64,000 bases of DNA from Cryobacterium sp. CG_9.6 (GCF_029893365.1 NZ_JARXUZ010000001.1:1240001-1304000), one strand, 5' to 3'; positions 17,153-26,410 are shown, counted from the stretch's first letter. The notes: a model not told the origin generated them from the letters alone. Program-made: numbers and translations.

Positions 17153-17700
17153 ACGGAGGCTCATACAAGATCTTTGAACTGACGCAGAGCTGCCAGGCCA
17201 CCGTCATTCCCGGTGGACAGCCGATGCTTCTTCAAGCCGGTGAGGAGGTGGTCGTGACCCAGACTCTGGGGGGAAGCGCGACAGTGCAAACCTCGATGGG
17301 GTATCTCGTGCGGATCAGTGCCGAAGATTCTGAGGCGCTCGGGCTCTGCGAGCCGGTCGTAAAAAGTGTTCTCGTGGACGGCGCTCCCTTTGATATTGAC
17401 CAGGTTCTCGGGCAGCTCCGGAATGTGTTCGATCCGGAGATTCCCATCAATGTTGTCGACCTGGGCCTGATCTACGGTTGTGACGCACAGGCTCTCGACG
17501 ACGGGAGCTATCGAATCGAGATCAAGATGTCGATGACGGCTCCCGGGTGTGGCATGGGTGACGTACTCAAGAAAGATGCGCGCGCGGAGGTGGAGTTGGT
17601 CCCCGGCGTGAGCGAGGTGGACGTTGAGCTGGTGTGGGAACCGCCGTGGGGCCAAGATCGCATGTCGGCGGCAGCCCGGCTGCAGCTGGGGATGTTCTGA
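17149..17700 (+). CDS. sufT: SufT-type Fe-S maturation protein
   Basis: The 183-residue protein has an N-terminal extension of about 85 residues followed by a MIP18/DUF59-like domain (VFDPEIPINVVDLGLIYG, then SMTAPGCGMGDVL). This two-part layout is the long SufT form associated with SUF operons. SufT contributes to Fe-S maturation under high demand in firmicutes; its exact reaction is unknown. I chose the ATG at 17149 because it overlaps the sufU stop (ATGA) and begins the recognised family sequence; the frame also runs open further upstream through sufU. The cysteine in APGCG is the conserved family residue. It is the last gene of the operon. Confidence 0.9.
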   Translation: MNGGSYKIFELTQSCQATVIPGGQPMLLQAGEEVVVTQTLGGSATVQTSMGYLVRISAEDSEALGLCEPVVKSVLVDGAPFDIDQVLGQLRNVFDPEIPINVVDLGLIYGCDAQALDDGSYRIEIKMSMTAPGCGMGDVLKKDARAEVELVPGVSEVDVELVWEPPWGQDRMSAAARLQLGMF

Positions 17701-17718
17701 CCCGGTAGCCGCGCGTAC

Positions 17719-18270
17719 TCAGCTGCGCGTGTTCAGCCGGGACAGAACGGCGATCAAACGATCCATGCTCTCCGCGTCCGCGACAACCGCGGGGGCGGAG
17801 GGCATTCCGGCCAGTGAGGAGTTGCCGTACAGCCCGTCGCTGACGAGCATGATGGCCTGAGCAGTGTCGTGGTCTCCCACGCTGTCTTCAATGACCGCGA
17901 GCCACTTGGCGCGGATTGATTCGAGAACCGCGATCGCCTGGTCGTGGCGGCCCTGCGCCAGGCGAGTAGTGGCGATGAAGGATCGGTCGAGCGGACTACC
18001 GATGTTGACCGAGGTGCGAATGAGGTGGTCCACCGCACCTGCCGGCGCGGTGCGAATGTTTTCGGTGTCCGTCGCCGCCTCATCGATCAGCCGAGCGAGT
18101 TGAGCCTCCACGAGCGCCTCCTTGGACGCGAAGTGGTAGAGCAGGCCTCCCTTGGAGACACCGGCGGCCGCGGCGACGGCGCCCAGTGTGGCTGAGCGTT
18201 CCCCGCCATCGATCAGGAGCTCCTCGAAGGCATCCAGAAGGCGGTTACGGGTAGATACTGCGGGGATCAT
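17719..18270 (-). CDS. TetR-family regulator divergent from the MFS efflux gene
   Basis: The N-terminal helix-turn-helix is clear (RLLDAFEELLIDGGERSATLG, AVAAAAGVSKGGLLYHFASK), followed by an all-helical ligand-binding domain; total 183 residues from the ATG at 18270. An alternative ATG lies at 18303, and frames extending beyond that would run into the promoter. The gene is transcribed away from an MFS drug-efflux-type transporter, with a perfect inverted repeat between them, which is the classic layout for a TetR repressor of its neighbouring pump. The ligand is unknown. Confidence 0.88.
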   Translation of the reverse strand: MIPAVSTRNRLLDAFEELLIDGGERSATLGAVAAAAGVSKGGLLYHFASKEALVEAQLARLIDEAATDTENIRTAPAGAVDHLIRTSVNIGSPLDRSFIATTRLAQGRHDQAIAVLESIRAKWLAVIEDSVGDHDTAQAIMLVSDGLYGNSSLAGMPSAPAVVADAESMDRLIAVLSRLNTRS

Positions 18271-18313
18271 CACTTCAGGGTAGCCAACCGGATCGGAGTT
18301 CATTCGACAACTA

Positions 18314-18329
18314 TACCGTCCAGACGGTA
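18314..18329. promoter_or_regulatory. TetR operator palindrome
   Basis: TACCGTC and GACGGTA form a perfect 7-base inverted repeat separated by CA, in the 116-base gap between the divergent tetR and MFS genes. Its length, symmetry and position are what is expected for the binding site of the adjacent TetR-family repressor. Confidence 0.75.
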
Positions 18330-18386
18330 CAGTTAGGGAACCCCGCGCGATGACGTGCGCCCTTGCCGACAGAGAAGAGCACGATC

Positions 18387-19952
18387 GTGTCACCCGCCCC
18401 GTCCGACCCCACCACCCAGACATCCGCCCTGCGCGGTGGACAGGTGGCCGCCTCCGGCGTGGGCAGGTCGAGGTCGTCGCGCCAGTGGTGGGCGCTGTCC
18501 GTTTTGATATTGCCGGTCTTGCTGGTCTCGATCGACAACACCGTGCTGAACTTTGCCCTGCCCGCTATTTCCGCCGCGACGAGGCCCACCGGCACCCAGC
18601 TGCTGTGGATGGTGGATATCTACCCGCTGGTTCTCGCCGGCCTCCTAGTGGCGATGGGTAGTCTCGGTGACCGGGTGGGTCGCCGCCGGCTGCTACTGAT
18701 CGGATCGGCCGGATTCGGTCTGGTCTCGATTGGTGCCGCATTCTCGCCCACCATCGAATGGCTCATTGCGGCGCGCGCGGTCCTCGGTTTCTTCGGCGCA
18801 ATGCTGATGCCCTCCACCCTCTCCCTGCTGCGCTCCATCTTCATGGACCGCGACCAGCGGCGCCTCGCCATTGCCATCTGGGCCACCGGCTTTGCGGCGG
18901 GTAGTGCCCTCGGCCCGGTTGTGGGTGGCCTGCTACTCGAACACTTTCCGTGGGGATCCGTCTTCCTGCTGGCGGTGCCGTTGCTCGTGCCCCTACTCAT
19001 TCTCGCGCCGTTACTGGTGCCGGAATCTCGCGACCCGAACCCCGGCCGCATTGACGTGCCGAGCATTGTGCTGAGCCTCGCGACGATGCTCCCCATCGTC
19101 TATGGAATCAAGTCGATTGCCCATGATGGGATCACCGTGCTGTCGGTGCTGCCGCTGGTGGTTGGTCTCGTGCTGGGAGTGGTGTTCGTGCGCCGTCAGC
19201 TGCGCCTGCCGGTTCCCATGCTGGACATGAGCCTCTTTCGCGACGGGGCATTCAGCGGTGCCGTGGTGGTGAACCTGCTCAGCGTGACAGCCCTCGTAGG
19301 ATGCCTGTTCTTCATCTCCCAGCACTTGCAGCTCGTTCTCGGCCTGTCGCCACTCACTGCCGGCCTGGTGCTGGTGCCCGGGTTGATCGCCATGATCATT
19401 GCCGGACTGCTCGTCGTTCCGGTCGCACGACGCATCCGGCCCTCTCGAGTAGTGCCGCCCGCGCTGCTCGTCTCGGCAAGCGGGTTTGCACTGATCGCCC
19501 TGAGTGGGGGCACGATCGACGCTCTCGGAATCGGCATCGCCTTCATCTTGCTGGGCATCGGCATCGGAGCCGCCGAGACGGTATCGAACGAGCTGATTGT
19601 GGCGAGTGCGCCGGCCGATAAGGCCGGGGCGGCATCCGCTGTGTCGGAGACTGCCTATGAGCTCGGAGCCGTGCTGGGAACCGCGATTTTGGGCACAATC
19701 CTCACGGCGTCCTACCGGTCGGCCGTGCAACTGCCCGAGATCCTCACCGGAGCCCAGCAGCAGGCCGCGGGGGAGACCCTGGGCGGTGCCGTGTCGGTGG
19801 CGTCCACATTGCCAGCGGATGCCGCAGCCGCGCTGCTGGAGTCGGCGCGCGACGCCTTCGACAGCGGCGTGGGGCTGAGCGCCTGGATCGGCGTTGCGCT
19901 CGTGCTCGGCGCGGTGGTTGTAGCCGGAACGGCCCTGCGCCGAGCACGCTAA
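18387..19952 (+). CDS. MFS drug-efflux-type transporter (DHA2/14-TM)
   Basis: A polytopic major facilitator of about 521 residues with the 14-helix EmrB/QacA/SmvA pattern. TM1 holds LLVSIDNTVLNFALPAI (the acidic D in TM1 is typical of QacA-like pumps), motif A is GSLGDRVGRRR, and the family motif C region is WATGFAAGSALGPVVGGLLLEH. Such proteins export cationic drugs, dyes or biocides by proton antiport; the substrate here is unknown. I chose GTG 18387, preceded by GAGAAGAG; TTG 18363 is an in-frame alternative. The divergent TetR gene and the palindrome between them indicate repressor control. Confidence 0.9.
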   Translation: MSPAPSDPTTQTSALRGGQVAASGVGRSRSSRQWWALSVLILPVLLVSIDNTVLNFALPAISAATRPTGTQLLWMVDIYPLVLAGLLVAMGSLGDRVGRRRLLLIGSAGFGLVSIGAAFSPTIEWLIAARAVLGFFGAMLMPSTLSLLRSIFMDRDQRRLAIAIWATGFAAGSALGPVVGGLLLEHFPWGSVFLLAVPLLVPLLILAPLLVPESRDPNPGRIDVPSIVLSLATMLPIVYGIKSIAHDGITVLSVLPLVVGLVLGVVFVRRQLRLPVPMLDMSLFRDGAFSGAVVVNLLSVTALVGCLFFISQHLQLVLGLSPLTAGLVLVPGLIAMIIAGLLVVPVARRIRPSRVVPPALLVSASGFALIALSGGTIDALGIGIAFILLGIGIGAAETVSNELIVASAPADKAGAASAVSETAYELGAVLGTAILGTILTASYRSAVQLPEILTGAQQQAAGETLGGAVSVASTLPADAAAALLESARDAFDSGVGLSAWIGVALVLGAVVVAGTALRRAR

Positions 19953-19968
19953 AGCCCGCGAATGAAAC

Positions 19969-20388
19969 CTAGACCACGCGGGTGAGGGTGACCTCGATGT
20001 TTCCGCGGGTGGCGTTGGAGTAGGCGCAGGTCTGGTCGGTGGCGGCGATGAGTTCGTCGTAGCGGTCGGCGGGCACGTTGGGAGCGTAAATGACCAGCTC
20101 AACGGACAGCCCAAAACCGCCCGCGGGGATCGCACCGATACCCACGCTCGACGAGATCTCGGCGTCGGTCGTGTTCAGACCCAGACCCTTGCCCGATCGG
20201 TGCAGGAAACCCAGGAAACAGGTGGCATACCCCATGCCGAAGAGCTGCTCGGGGTTGGTTCCTTCGCCCGATCCGCCCATTTCTTTCGGGGCCCGAGTGT
20301 CCAGATCAAAGCGGTCATCGTCGCTCCGAACGTGGCCGTTGCGACCATTGCCGGACGCGTGAGCAATTGCGGTGTATTGAATTTCCAT
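19969..20388 (-). CDS. ohr: Organic hydroperoxide resistance protein (Ohr/OsmC family)
   Basis: The 139-residue protein reduces organic peroxides using two cysteines. The first lies in GYATCFLGFL and the second in DQTCAYSNATRGN, the Ohr rather than OsmC form of the second motif. The arrangement GTNPEQLFGMGYATCF, which places the peroxidatic cysteine on the central helix, is intact. No OhrR-type MarR regulator is adjacent, which is a common partner elsewhere. The gene is convergent with the MFS gene (16-base gap) and upstream of a DUF6458 gene on the same strand in the opposite order. Confidence 0.9.
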   Translation of the reverse strand: MEIQYTAIAHASGNGRNGHVRSDDDRFDLDTRAPKEMGGSGEGTNPEQLFGMGYATCFLGFLHRSGKGLGLNTTDAEISSSVGIGAIPAGGFGLSVELVIYAPNVPADRYDELIAATDQTCAYSNATRGNIEVTLTRVV

Positions 20389-20458
20389 ACCCGTAATTAT
20401 CGCAGCGTGGGAGCGAAACCACTCTCACCCGGCGTCGGCGCTCGGTCCGTGCGCCCTC

Positions 20459-20707
20459 CTACTGTTCGGAGGAGTCTTCTTTGCGGATAACGCTCTGGCC
20501 GCCCTCGGGATCGTTGACCGTGCGCACGGTACTCACGCTGCTCCGCTTGCGGAACATGAAGACGAGTCCGATCAGGAAGACGACCGCACCGGCTGCCATC
20601 AGAATGTAGCCGACAAGGTCAAGGTCGATAAAGGTGACGCTGACATTGAGCGCGAAAACCATAATGGCGCCCACGACGAACAGGAAAATACCTAGGCCAA
20701 TACTCAT
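20459..20707 (-). CDS. DUF6458-type small membrane protein
   Basis: The 82-residue protein has two membrane segments (GLGIFLFVVGAIMVFAL and GYILMAAGAVVFLIGLVFMF) separated by VSVTFIDLDLVG, and a charged C-terminal tail (NDPEGGQSVIRKEDSSEQ). This short two-helix pattern with an IDLDLVGYILM connector is the DUF6458 family, which is common in actinobacteria and has no known function. It lies between ohr and leuB; leuB is divergent, so about 100 bases hold both promoters. Confidence 0.8.
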   Translation of the reverse strand: MSIGLGIFLFVVGAIMVFALNVSVTFIDLDLVGYILMAAGAVVFLIGLVFMFRKRSSVSTVRTVNDPEGGQSVIRKEDSSEQ

Positions 20708-20808
20708 GATTCCTCACTTCGAAGTGCTGTTGGGATTCTGTACAGCGTAACCGCCGCGGTGTGCACAGTAGGGTTTGACTACAGGTTTTATCAGACGCTC
20801 GGAGTTCT

Positions 20809-21885
20809 ATGTCTCGCAAAATCAAGCTCGCAGTCATCCCCGGAGACGGAATCGGCCCGGAGGTCATTGCCGAGGCCGTCAAGGTTCTCGATGCCGTCAC
20901 GGCCCGCGAGGCCGTGGAATTCGAGAAAACACCCTTCGCTCTCGGGGCCGCACGTTTTCTGGAAACCGGAGATGTTCTCACGGCCGAGGACCTCACCGCC
21001 ATCGCATCGCACGACGCCATTCTGTTGGGAGCCGTCGGTGGAGTACCGGGGGACCCGCGCCTGAAAGACGCCAACATCGAACGGGGTCTGCTGCTCGGTC
21101 TGCGCTTCTCGCTCGACCACTACGTGAACCTGCGCCCCACGGTGCTCTTTCCCGGTGTGCCGAGCCCACTCGCCGCCCCCGGAAACGTGGACTTCGTGGT
21201 GATTCGTGAAGGCACGGAGGGCCCATACGTGGGTAACGGCGGTGCCATTCGTCAGGGAACGCCCAACGAGATCGCCAACGAGGTCTCGGTCAACACGGCC
21301 TTCGGCGTGGAGCGGGTCGTGCGCTACGCGTTCGGTGTCGCGGCCGGCCGACCCCGCAAGAAGCTCACTCTGGTGCACAAGACCAATGTTCTTGTCTTCG
21401 CGGGAAGCCTGTGGCAGCGCACGGTCAACGCTCTCGCGGTGGAATTCCCCGAGGTCGAGGTGGATTACCTGCACGTTGACGCGGCAACGATTTTCCTGGT
21501 GTCACACCCGAGTAGATTTGACGTGATCGTCACCGACAACCTGTTCGGTGACATTCTCACCGACCTTGCCGCCGCCATCAGCGGCGGTATCGGTCTCGCA
21601 GCCTCCGGAAACATCAATCCGGAAGGTCGCTTTCCGAGCATGTTCGAGCCGGTACACGGCTCGGCCCCGGATATCGCCGGCAAGCAGCTGGCCGACCCGA
21701 CCGCAGCCATCCTCTCGGTCGCCATTATGCTTGATCACTTTGGCCTCACGGATGCCGCGGCCAGAGTGAACGCGGCCGTCACGACTGATCTCGTCTCCCG
21801 CATCGGCACCACTTCCGGACCCCGCAGCACCGCCAGCGTCGGCGATGCCATCGTGGCCCTCCTCACACACGAAGGACTCGCATGA
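20809..21885 (+). CDS. leuB: 3-isopropylmalate dehydrogenase
   Basis: This catalyses the oxidative decarboxylation of 3-isopropylmalate in leucine synthesis. The 358-residue protein carries the isopropylmalate/isocitrate dehydrogenase signature [17 protein letters not shown], the N-terminal [11 protein letters not shown], and the [13 protein letters not shown] substrate/cofactor segment. It overlaps ilvE by four bases (ATGA), so leucine and general branched-chain steps are co-expressed. The leuB - FAH-fold gene - gltX neighbourhood matches the order seen in mycobacteria. Confidence 0.96.
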   Translation: MSRKIKLAVIPGDGIGPEVIAEAVKVLDAVTAREAVEFEKTPFALGAARFLETGDVLTAEDLTAIASHDAILLGAVGGVPGDPRLKDANIERGLLLGLRFSLDHYVNLRPTVLFPGVPSPLAAPGNVDFVVIREGTEGPYVGNGGAIRQGTPNEIANEVSVNTAFGVERVVRYAFGVAAGRPRKKLTLVHKTNVLVFAGSLWQRTVNALAVEFPEVEVDYLHVDAATIFLVSHPSRFDVIVTDNLFGDILTDLAAAISGGIGLAASGNINPEGRFPSMFEPVHGSAPDIAGKQLADPTAAILSVAIMLDHFGLTDAAARVNAAVTTDLVSRIGTTSGPRSTASVGDAIVALLTHEGLA

Positions 21886-23015
21886 CCGACACAGCGCCCA
21901 CCGAGACCGCGTCCACCGAGACGGCGTATCCGCTTCAGTTCTCGCTCGTTCCCTCCACCGATCAGCGCGCGGAGGCCGACCGGGAGAGCATCCTCGCCGA
22001 CCCCGGGTTCGGTAAGCACTTCACCGACCACATGGTGAGCATCGACTGGACCATTGACGAGGGCTGGCACGACGCCCGCGTCACCGCCTACGGACCGCTG
22101 CAGCTGGACCCGGCGTCCTCCGTGCTGCACTATGGCCAGGAGATTTTCGAGGGTCTCAAGGCCTACCGTCACGCCGATGGTTCGGTCTGGACCTTCCGCC
22201 CGCACAAGAACGCGGAGCGCATGCAGCGTTCGGCACGCCGCCTGGCGTTGCCCGAACTGGCTGCGGAGGACTTCATCGAGTCGATCAAGCAGATGGTGCG
22301 GGTCGACGGCGCCTGGATCCCCTCCGCCCCCGAGACCAGCCTGTACCTGCGACCGTTCATGATCGCCAATGAGAGCTTCCTCGGCGTGCGCGCCGCCCAC
22401 CGCGTGGGCTACTACGTGATCGCGAGCCCCGCCGGTGCCTACTTTGCCAATGGCGTCGCCCCGGTGAAGATCTGGCTCACCACCGAATATTCGCGTGCGG
22501 GTCGCGGCGGAACCGGTTCGGCCAAGTGCGGGGGCAACTATGCGGCTTCCCTGCTGCCACAGATGGAGGCCTACGAGAACGGATGCGCGCAGGTGCTTTT
22601 TCTGGACGGCGAAACCGGTAGCCACATCGACGAGCTCGGTGGCATGAACGTGTTCTTCGTCCACGGCACCGACACCCTGGTGACGCCGCGCCTCACGGGT
22701 GCCATCCTCGAGGGAGTCACCCGCGACAGCATTATTCAGCTCGCGCGTGACCGGGGCATGACCGTTGAGGAGCGCGACGTCACCCTCGACGAATGGCGCC
22801 TCGGCATTGAATCCGGCGAGATCACCGAGGTTTTCGCCTGCGGAACCGCTGCGGTGGTCACCCCGATCAGCCAGCTCAAGGGTCACGGCATTAGCATTGG
22901 AGATCCCGATGCTCCGGCGGGAGAGATCACGATGGCTCTGCGCCAGGAGCTCACCGACATTCAGTACGGCCGCGTGCCTGACCGCCACGGCTGGCTCACC
23001 CGGCTCGACGCGTAG
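21882..23015 (+). CDS. ilvE: Branched-chain amino acid aminotransferase
   Basis: A PLP-dependent class IV aminotransferase of 377 residues that makes valine, leucine and isoleucine from their keto acids. The PLP lysine lies in [12 protein letters not shown], the signature ends in [28 protein letters not shown], of which ILEGVTRDS is diagnostic, and [13 protein letters not shown] is the substrate-loop region. The sequence matches the longer actinobacterial/eukaryotic-like form. It is translationally coupled to leuB and followed 20 bases later by the FAH-fold gene. Confidence 0.95.
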   Translation: MTDTAPTETASTETAYPLQFSLVPSTDQRAEADRESILADPGFGKHFTDHMVSIDWTIDEGWHDARVTAYGPLQLDPASSVLHYGQEIFEGLKAYRHADGSVWTFRPHKNAERMQRSARRLALPELAAEDFIESIKQMVRVDGAWIPSAPETSLYLRPFMIANESFLGVRAAHRVGYYVIASPAGAYFANGVAPVKIWLTTEYSRAGRGGTGSAKCGGNYAASLLPQMEAYENGCAQVLFLDGETGSHIDELGGMNVFFVHGTDTLVTPRLTGAILEGVTRDSIIQLARDRGMTVEERDVTLDEWRLGIESGEITEVFACGTAAVVTPISQLKGHGISIGDPDAPAGEITMALRQELTDIQYGRVPDRHGWLTRLDA

Positions 23016-23035
23016 CGCGGCCCAGAACGGACTCC

Positions 23036-23776
23036 ATGAAGATTGCGCGTTTCAGCCACGACGGATCGATTGCCTTCGGCATCGTTGACGACGACGAACT
23101 GGTCGTGCTCACGGGCGACCCCATGTTTGCCGGCTACGACACCACCGGCGACCGCGTCGAGCTGGTCGACGTGAAGCTGCTCGCTCCGGTGATCCCGCGC
23201 TCCAAGGTGATCGTGCTGCGTGAGGGCACCGGGCTCGAGGGAGCACGCCCCTCCTTCATCCTCAAGCCCAACACCGCCGTCGTGGGCCCCGGTGACCCCA
23301 TCGTCATTCCCGCCCAGTCGAGTGACGTCACGGTCACCGGAGCGCTCGGCATCATCATTGGCACGTTTGCCAAGAACGTGTCGATAGCGGATGCCGCTGG
23401 CGTCATTTTTGGCTACACGGTGGCAGCCGATGTCACCGCCCGCGACCTGGAGCTGCAGCCGGACCAGGCCGCCACGGCATCGGCTTTCGACTCGTTCAGC
23501 CCGCTCGGCCCCATCATCGACACCGAGTATGACCCGTCGACCGCCGTGATTCACGGTCGCATCAATGACGGACAGTTCCAGAACAGCTCTGCCGCAGTGA
23601 TGGAGCACAGTGTTGCCGAGATCGTGTCCTTCGCGTCGAGCATCTTCACGCTCCTGCCCGGCGACGTAATTCTCACCGGAGTTCCGGGAAGCTCGGGAAC
23701 GATCGAGGCGGGCGACGCGGTGCAGATCGAGATTCCGGGTATTGGTGTGCTCGTGAATTCGGTGCGCGCGGCCTAA
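23036..23776 (+). CDS. FAH-fold protein with altered metal site
   Basis: The 246-residue protein has the fumarylacetoacetate hydrolase fold: FGYTVAADVTARDLE, FDSFSPLGPII and the C-terminal LLPGDVILTGVPGSSG are conserved family blocks. In catalytically active members the metal-binding strand reads about YEAELAVVIG with two glutamates; here it is VTVTGALGIIIG, so both acidic ligands appear to be replaced by Thr and Ala. The aspartate in AADVTARD is kept. This suggests changed metal use or loss of hydrolase activity, so I give no substrate. It sits after leuB-ilvE. Its end overlaps the end of the convergent tetR gene by four bases. Confidence 0.82.
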   Translation: MKIARFSHDGSIAFGIVDDDELVVLTGDPMFAGYDTTGDRVELVDVKLLAPVIPRSKVIVLREGTGLEGARPSFILKPNTAVVGPGDPIVIPAQSSDVTVTGALGIIIGTFAKNVSIADAAGVIFGYTVAADVTARDLELQPDQAATASAFDSFSPLGPIIDTEYDPSTAVIHGRINDGQFQNSSAAVMEHSVAEIVSFASSIFTLLPGDVILTGVPGSSGTIEAGDAVQIEIPGIGVLVNSVRAA

Positions 23777-24387
23777 CCGCGTGCCGGCGGCTGCGGGAAC
23801 CACAACCGGATCTGGTCGAGCGCCGTGGTGAGCAGTGCCACCGATTCGGTGGCGTTGACCCGGGCGAGAAGCATCGCACTGGTCGAGAGCGATGCAAGAA
23901 TCTGAGCGCGCCCGGTTACCTGGTTCGGCCGAACGTCGTCCGGCGCCCCTTCGGCAGCGCCGAGGGCGTACTGAAGAGCACTGGTCAGCTCTGATCGGTA
24001 GGAGTCCACGACCTGCCGGGCGGAATCATCGTGACCGGCCAGTCCTGCAGCGCAGTTCACCAGGAGGCAGCCGCGCCGGGGAGAATCCTCCGCCACAGCG
24101 GACACCATCTGGCGCAGCGAGTCAAAGTAGGCAAGCAACGACGCCCGGCCTCCTCCGGCTCCGGTCAACAGGCGCAAGCGCGGCCGCACGACGGTATGCA
24201 AATAGTCTTCGACAGCTGCATCAAAAAGGCCACGCTTGCTGCCGAACGCGTGGTACAGGCTTGACCGTTTGAGGCCGGTGGCATCTTCAAGGTCGGCGAG
24301 CGAGGCGGCATCGAAGCCTTTGTCCCAGAACAGATCCCGGGCGGACTGCACCACGGTAACGCGCTCAAAGCTCTGGGTTCGTCCCAC
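23773..24387 (-). CDS. TetR/AcrR-family regulator
   Basis: The 204-residue protein has a standard N-terminal HTH (ARDLFWDKGFDAASLADLE, ATGLKRSSLYHAFGSKRGLF) and a helical C-terminal domain containing RRGCLLVNCAAGLAG, a pattern typical of the AcrR subgroup that responds to electrophiles or xenobiotics. The start is GTG. It is divergent from an MDR reductase gene; an AT-rich spacer with inverted TCGGTC/GACCGA arms separates them. It is likely to repress the reductase, and perhaps the DJ-1-like gene after it (inference). Confidence 0.87.
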   Translation of the reverse strand: MGRTQSFERVTVVQSARDLFWDKGFDAASLADLEDATGLKRSSLYHAFGSKRGLFDAAVEDYLHTVVRPRLRLLTGAGGGRASLLAYFDSLRQMVSAVAEDSPRRGCLLVNCAAGLAGHDDSARQVVDSYRSELTSALQYALGAAEGAPDDVRPNQVTGRAQILASLSTSAMLLARVNATESVALLTTALDQIRLWFPQPPARG

Positions 24388-24425
24388 TGTCCTACCTGCG
24401 CTTTCCCTGTGAGTGGTTTTGGGTA

Positions 24426-24455
24426 TCGGTCACTAAACAATATATATTAGACCGA
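24426..24455. promoter_or_regulatory. Candidate operator/promoter between tetR and the MDR reductase
   Basis: TCGGTC (24426-24431) and GACCGA (24450-24455) are inverted around an 18-base AT-rich centre containing TATATATT. A palindrome embracing a likely -10 element between divergent tetR and target genes is typical of TetR-type control. Confidence 0.45.
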
Positions 24456-24483
24456 CCGTTACAAAATAGCAGAGGAGTCACCT

Positions 24484-25503
24484 ATGGCCTCGTTCACCAC
24501 GAGCACGCAGATTCAGCTGGCGGCGCGCCCCACTGGCTGGCCCACGTCCGACGACTTCCGAACGGTGCAGACGGAGCTCCCGGCCCTCGCCGCGGGGCAG
24601 GTTCTCGTTGCCAACGAGTTCATCTCCGTTGACCCCTACATGCGTGGACGCATGAATGACGCCAAGTCCTACGCGGCTCCCTACGCGCTGGACGAGACCA
24701 TGACGGGCGGCGCTGTTGGCCGTGTCGTCGCTTCTCTGTCCGACACGATCGCCGTGGGCGATGTTGTCGTGCACCAGTTCGGCTGGCGCGATCTGGTGCA
24801 GGAGGATGCCTCCGGCTTCCGCGTTGTTCCGGAACTTCCCGGTGTGCCGCTCTCCGCCTACCTCGGCGTGCTCGGCATGACGGCGCTGACGGCCTACGTG
24901 GGCCTCCTGGACGTTGCCGGATTCAAGTCCGGCGACACGGTGTTCGTCTCTGGTGCTGCCGGGGCAGTGGGCAGCATGGTGGGCCAGATCGCCCGCCTCA
25001 AGGGCGCAAAGCGCGTAATCGGATCCGCCGGTTCGGCCGAGAAGGTTGCCCTGCTCACCGAGAAGTACGGCTTTGATGCCGCGTTCAACTACAAGGACGG
25101 CAACATCTCGAAGCAGCTTGCCGCCGCCGCTCCGGAGGGCATCGACGTGTACTTCGACAACGTAGGCGGAGAGCACCTCGAGGCGGCTCTCGCCCGGTTC
25201 AATGCGGGCGGACGAGCCGCCCTGTGCGGTGCGATCAGTGTGTACAACAACACCGAGGCATCCGCTGGCCCGCGCAACCTGGCAAATATGATCGGGCGTG
25301 GACTGACACTCAAGGGCTTCATCGTGGGCAACTACCTGCAGCACTTCCCCGCATTCTCAACCGACATGGCCGGCTGGCTCGCCTCCGGCGAGGTCGTCTT
25401 CGACGAGACCGTCGTTGACGGAGTTGACCATGCGGTCGACGCCTTCCTCGGCCTGATGCGCGGCGAGAACACCGGCAAGATGGTCGTCCGCACGAACGTC
25501 TAA
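24484..25503 (+). CDS. NADP-dependent MDR-family oxidoreductase
   Basis: A zinc-independent medium-chain reductase of 339 residues, related to prostaglandin/alkenal reductases (CurA-like). Features: NEFISVDPYMRGRM near the N-terminus, the dinucleotide loop VFVSGAAGAVGSMVGQIA followed by a basic KGAKRVIGSAGS segment (NADPH preference), and VDVYFDNVGG-like family text (IDVYFDNVGGEHLEAAL). Such enzymes reduce activated C=C bonds in electrophilic aldehydes or ketones. An AGAGGAG ribosome binding site precedes the ATG. Divergent TetR control and a following DJ-1-like gene suggest an electrophile-detoxification unit (inference). Confidence 0.9.
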   Translation: MASFTTSTQIQLAARPTGWPTSDDFRTVQTELPALAAGQVLVANEFISVDPYMRGRMNDAKSYAAPYALDETMTGGAVGRVVASLSDTIAVGDVVVHQFGWRDLVQEDASGFRVVPELPGVPLSAYLGVLGMTALTAYVGLLDVAGFKSGDTVFVSGAAGAVGSMVGQIARLKGAKRVIGSAGSAEKVALLTEKYGFDAAFNYKDGNISKQLAAAAPEGIDVYFDNVGGEHLEAALARFNAGGRAALCGAISVYNNTEASAGPRNLANMIGRGLTLKGFIVGNYLQHFPAFSTDMAGWLASGEVVFDETVVDGVDHAVDAFLGLMRGENTGKMVVRTNV

Positions 25504-25581
25504 GCGTTCCTGTCGAACTACCCGCTTCCCACACACTTTTACTTTCACTTTCAACACCACTCGTATCACTTTGGAGAAACC

Positions 25582-26289
25582 ATGACTTCCGTACTTTTCG
25601 TCGTTACAGCCGCTGACCACTGGACCTTGAACGATGGCAGCCTGCACCCCACCGGTTACTGGGCCGAGGAGCTGGCCGAGCCGCACCGCCTCTTCACCGA
25701 GGCCGGGTGGCAGATCACCATTGCCACGCCGAACGGCGTGGCCCCCACGGTTGATGCGGGCAGCCTGTCGCCGCAGGCCGCCGGTGGCGAGGACCGGGTC
25801 GCGGCCCTCCTGGCCTACCTGGACACGCTCAGCAGCGAGCTCGCTGCGCCCCGTTCCCTCTCCGACGTCACCGTCGCAGACTATGACGTGGTGTTCTACC
25901 CCGGAGGACACGGCCCGATGGAAGACCTCGCCGTCGATGCTGTCTCTGGCGCCATCATGACCGAAGCCCTCGACACCGGTCGAATCCTCGGCGTACTCTG
26001 CCACGCCCCGGCCGCTCTGCTGGCCGCGAAGCGCGCCGATGGCAGCTGGCCCTTCACCGGTTACCGCATGACCGGCTTCACCGATGAGGAGGAGACGCTC
26101 GGCGGACTCGCCCCCAAGGCACCGTGGCTCGTGCAGAGCCGCCTCGTGGAGCTGGGCGCCGACTTCGTGGCTGGCGCTCCGTGGGCTCCGCACATGCAGA
26201 TCGACCGCAACCTGTACACCGGCCAGAACCCGGCCTCCTCCGGTGTGCTCGCCGCATCGATCATCACCGAGATTGCCGGCCGCGCCTAA
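25582..26289 (+). CDS. DJ-1/PfpI-family protein (Hsp31-like)
   Basis: A type 1 glutamine amidotransferase-like fold of 235 residues. The nucleophile elbow [12 protein letters not shown] holds the reactive cysteine; the preceding [15 protein letters not shown] loop and [13 protein letters not shown] with its glutamate complete the Hsp31/GatZ-like active site. Members act as glyoxalase III, deglycase-like or chaperone proteins; the exact activity cannot be told from sequence. GGAGAAACC precedes the ATG, 79 bases after the reductase. A strong hairpin follows the stop. Confidence 0.87.
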   Translation: MTSVLFVVTAADHWTLNDGSLHPTGYWAEELAEPHRLFTEAGWQITIATPNGVAPTVDAGSLSPQAAGGEDRVAALLAYLDTLSSELAAPRSLSDVTVADYDVVFYPGGHGPMEDLAVDAVSGAIMTEALDTGRILGVLCHAPAALLAAKRADGSWPFTGYRMTGFTDEEETLGGLAPKAPWLVQSRLVELGADFVAGAPWAPHMQIDRNLYTGQNPASSGVLAASIITEIAGRA

Positions 26290-26313
26290 CCCGCCGCATC
26301 CGGTCAGCACCAC

Positions 26314-26352
26314 CACAACACCCTCGTTCCTCGTTGGAACGGGGGTGTTGTG
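26314..26352 (+). terminator. Strong hairpin after the DJ-1-like gene
   Basis: A 17-base-pair stem (arms CACAACACCCTCGTTCC and GGAACGGGGGTGTTGTG, one wobble pair) with a 5-base loop, between the DJ-1-like gene and gltX. No U-tract follows. Confidence 0.75.
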
Positions 26353-26410
26353 CGCTCGTCTGTGCGTGCGTCTCTGCACGCGTGATCGCCGCAACGTAGA
26401 ATCGTGGGTA

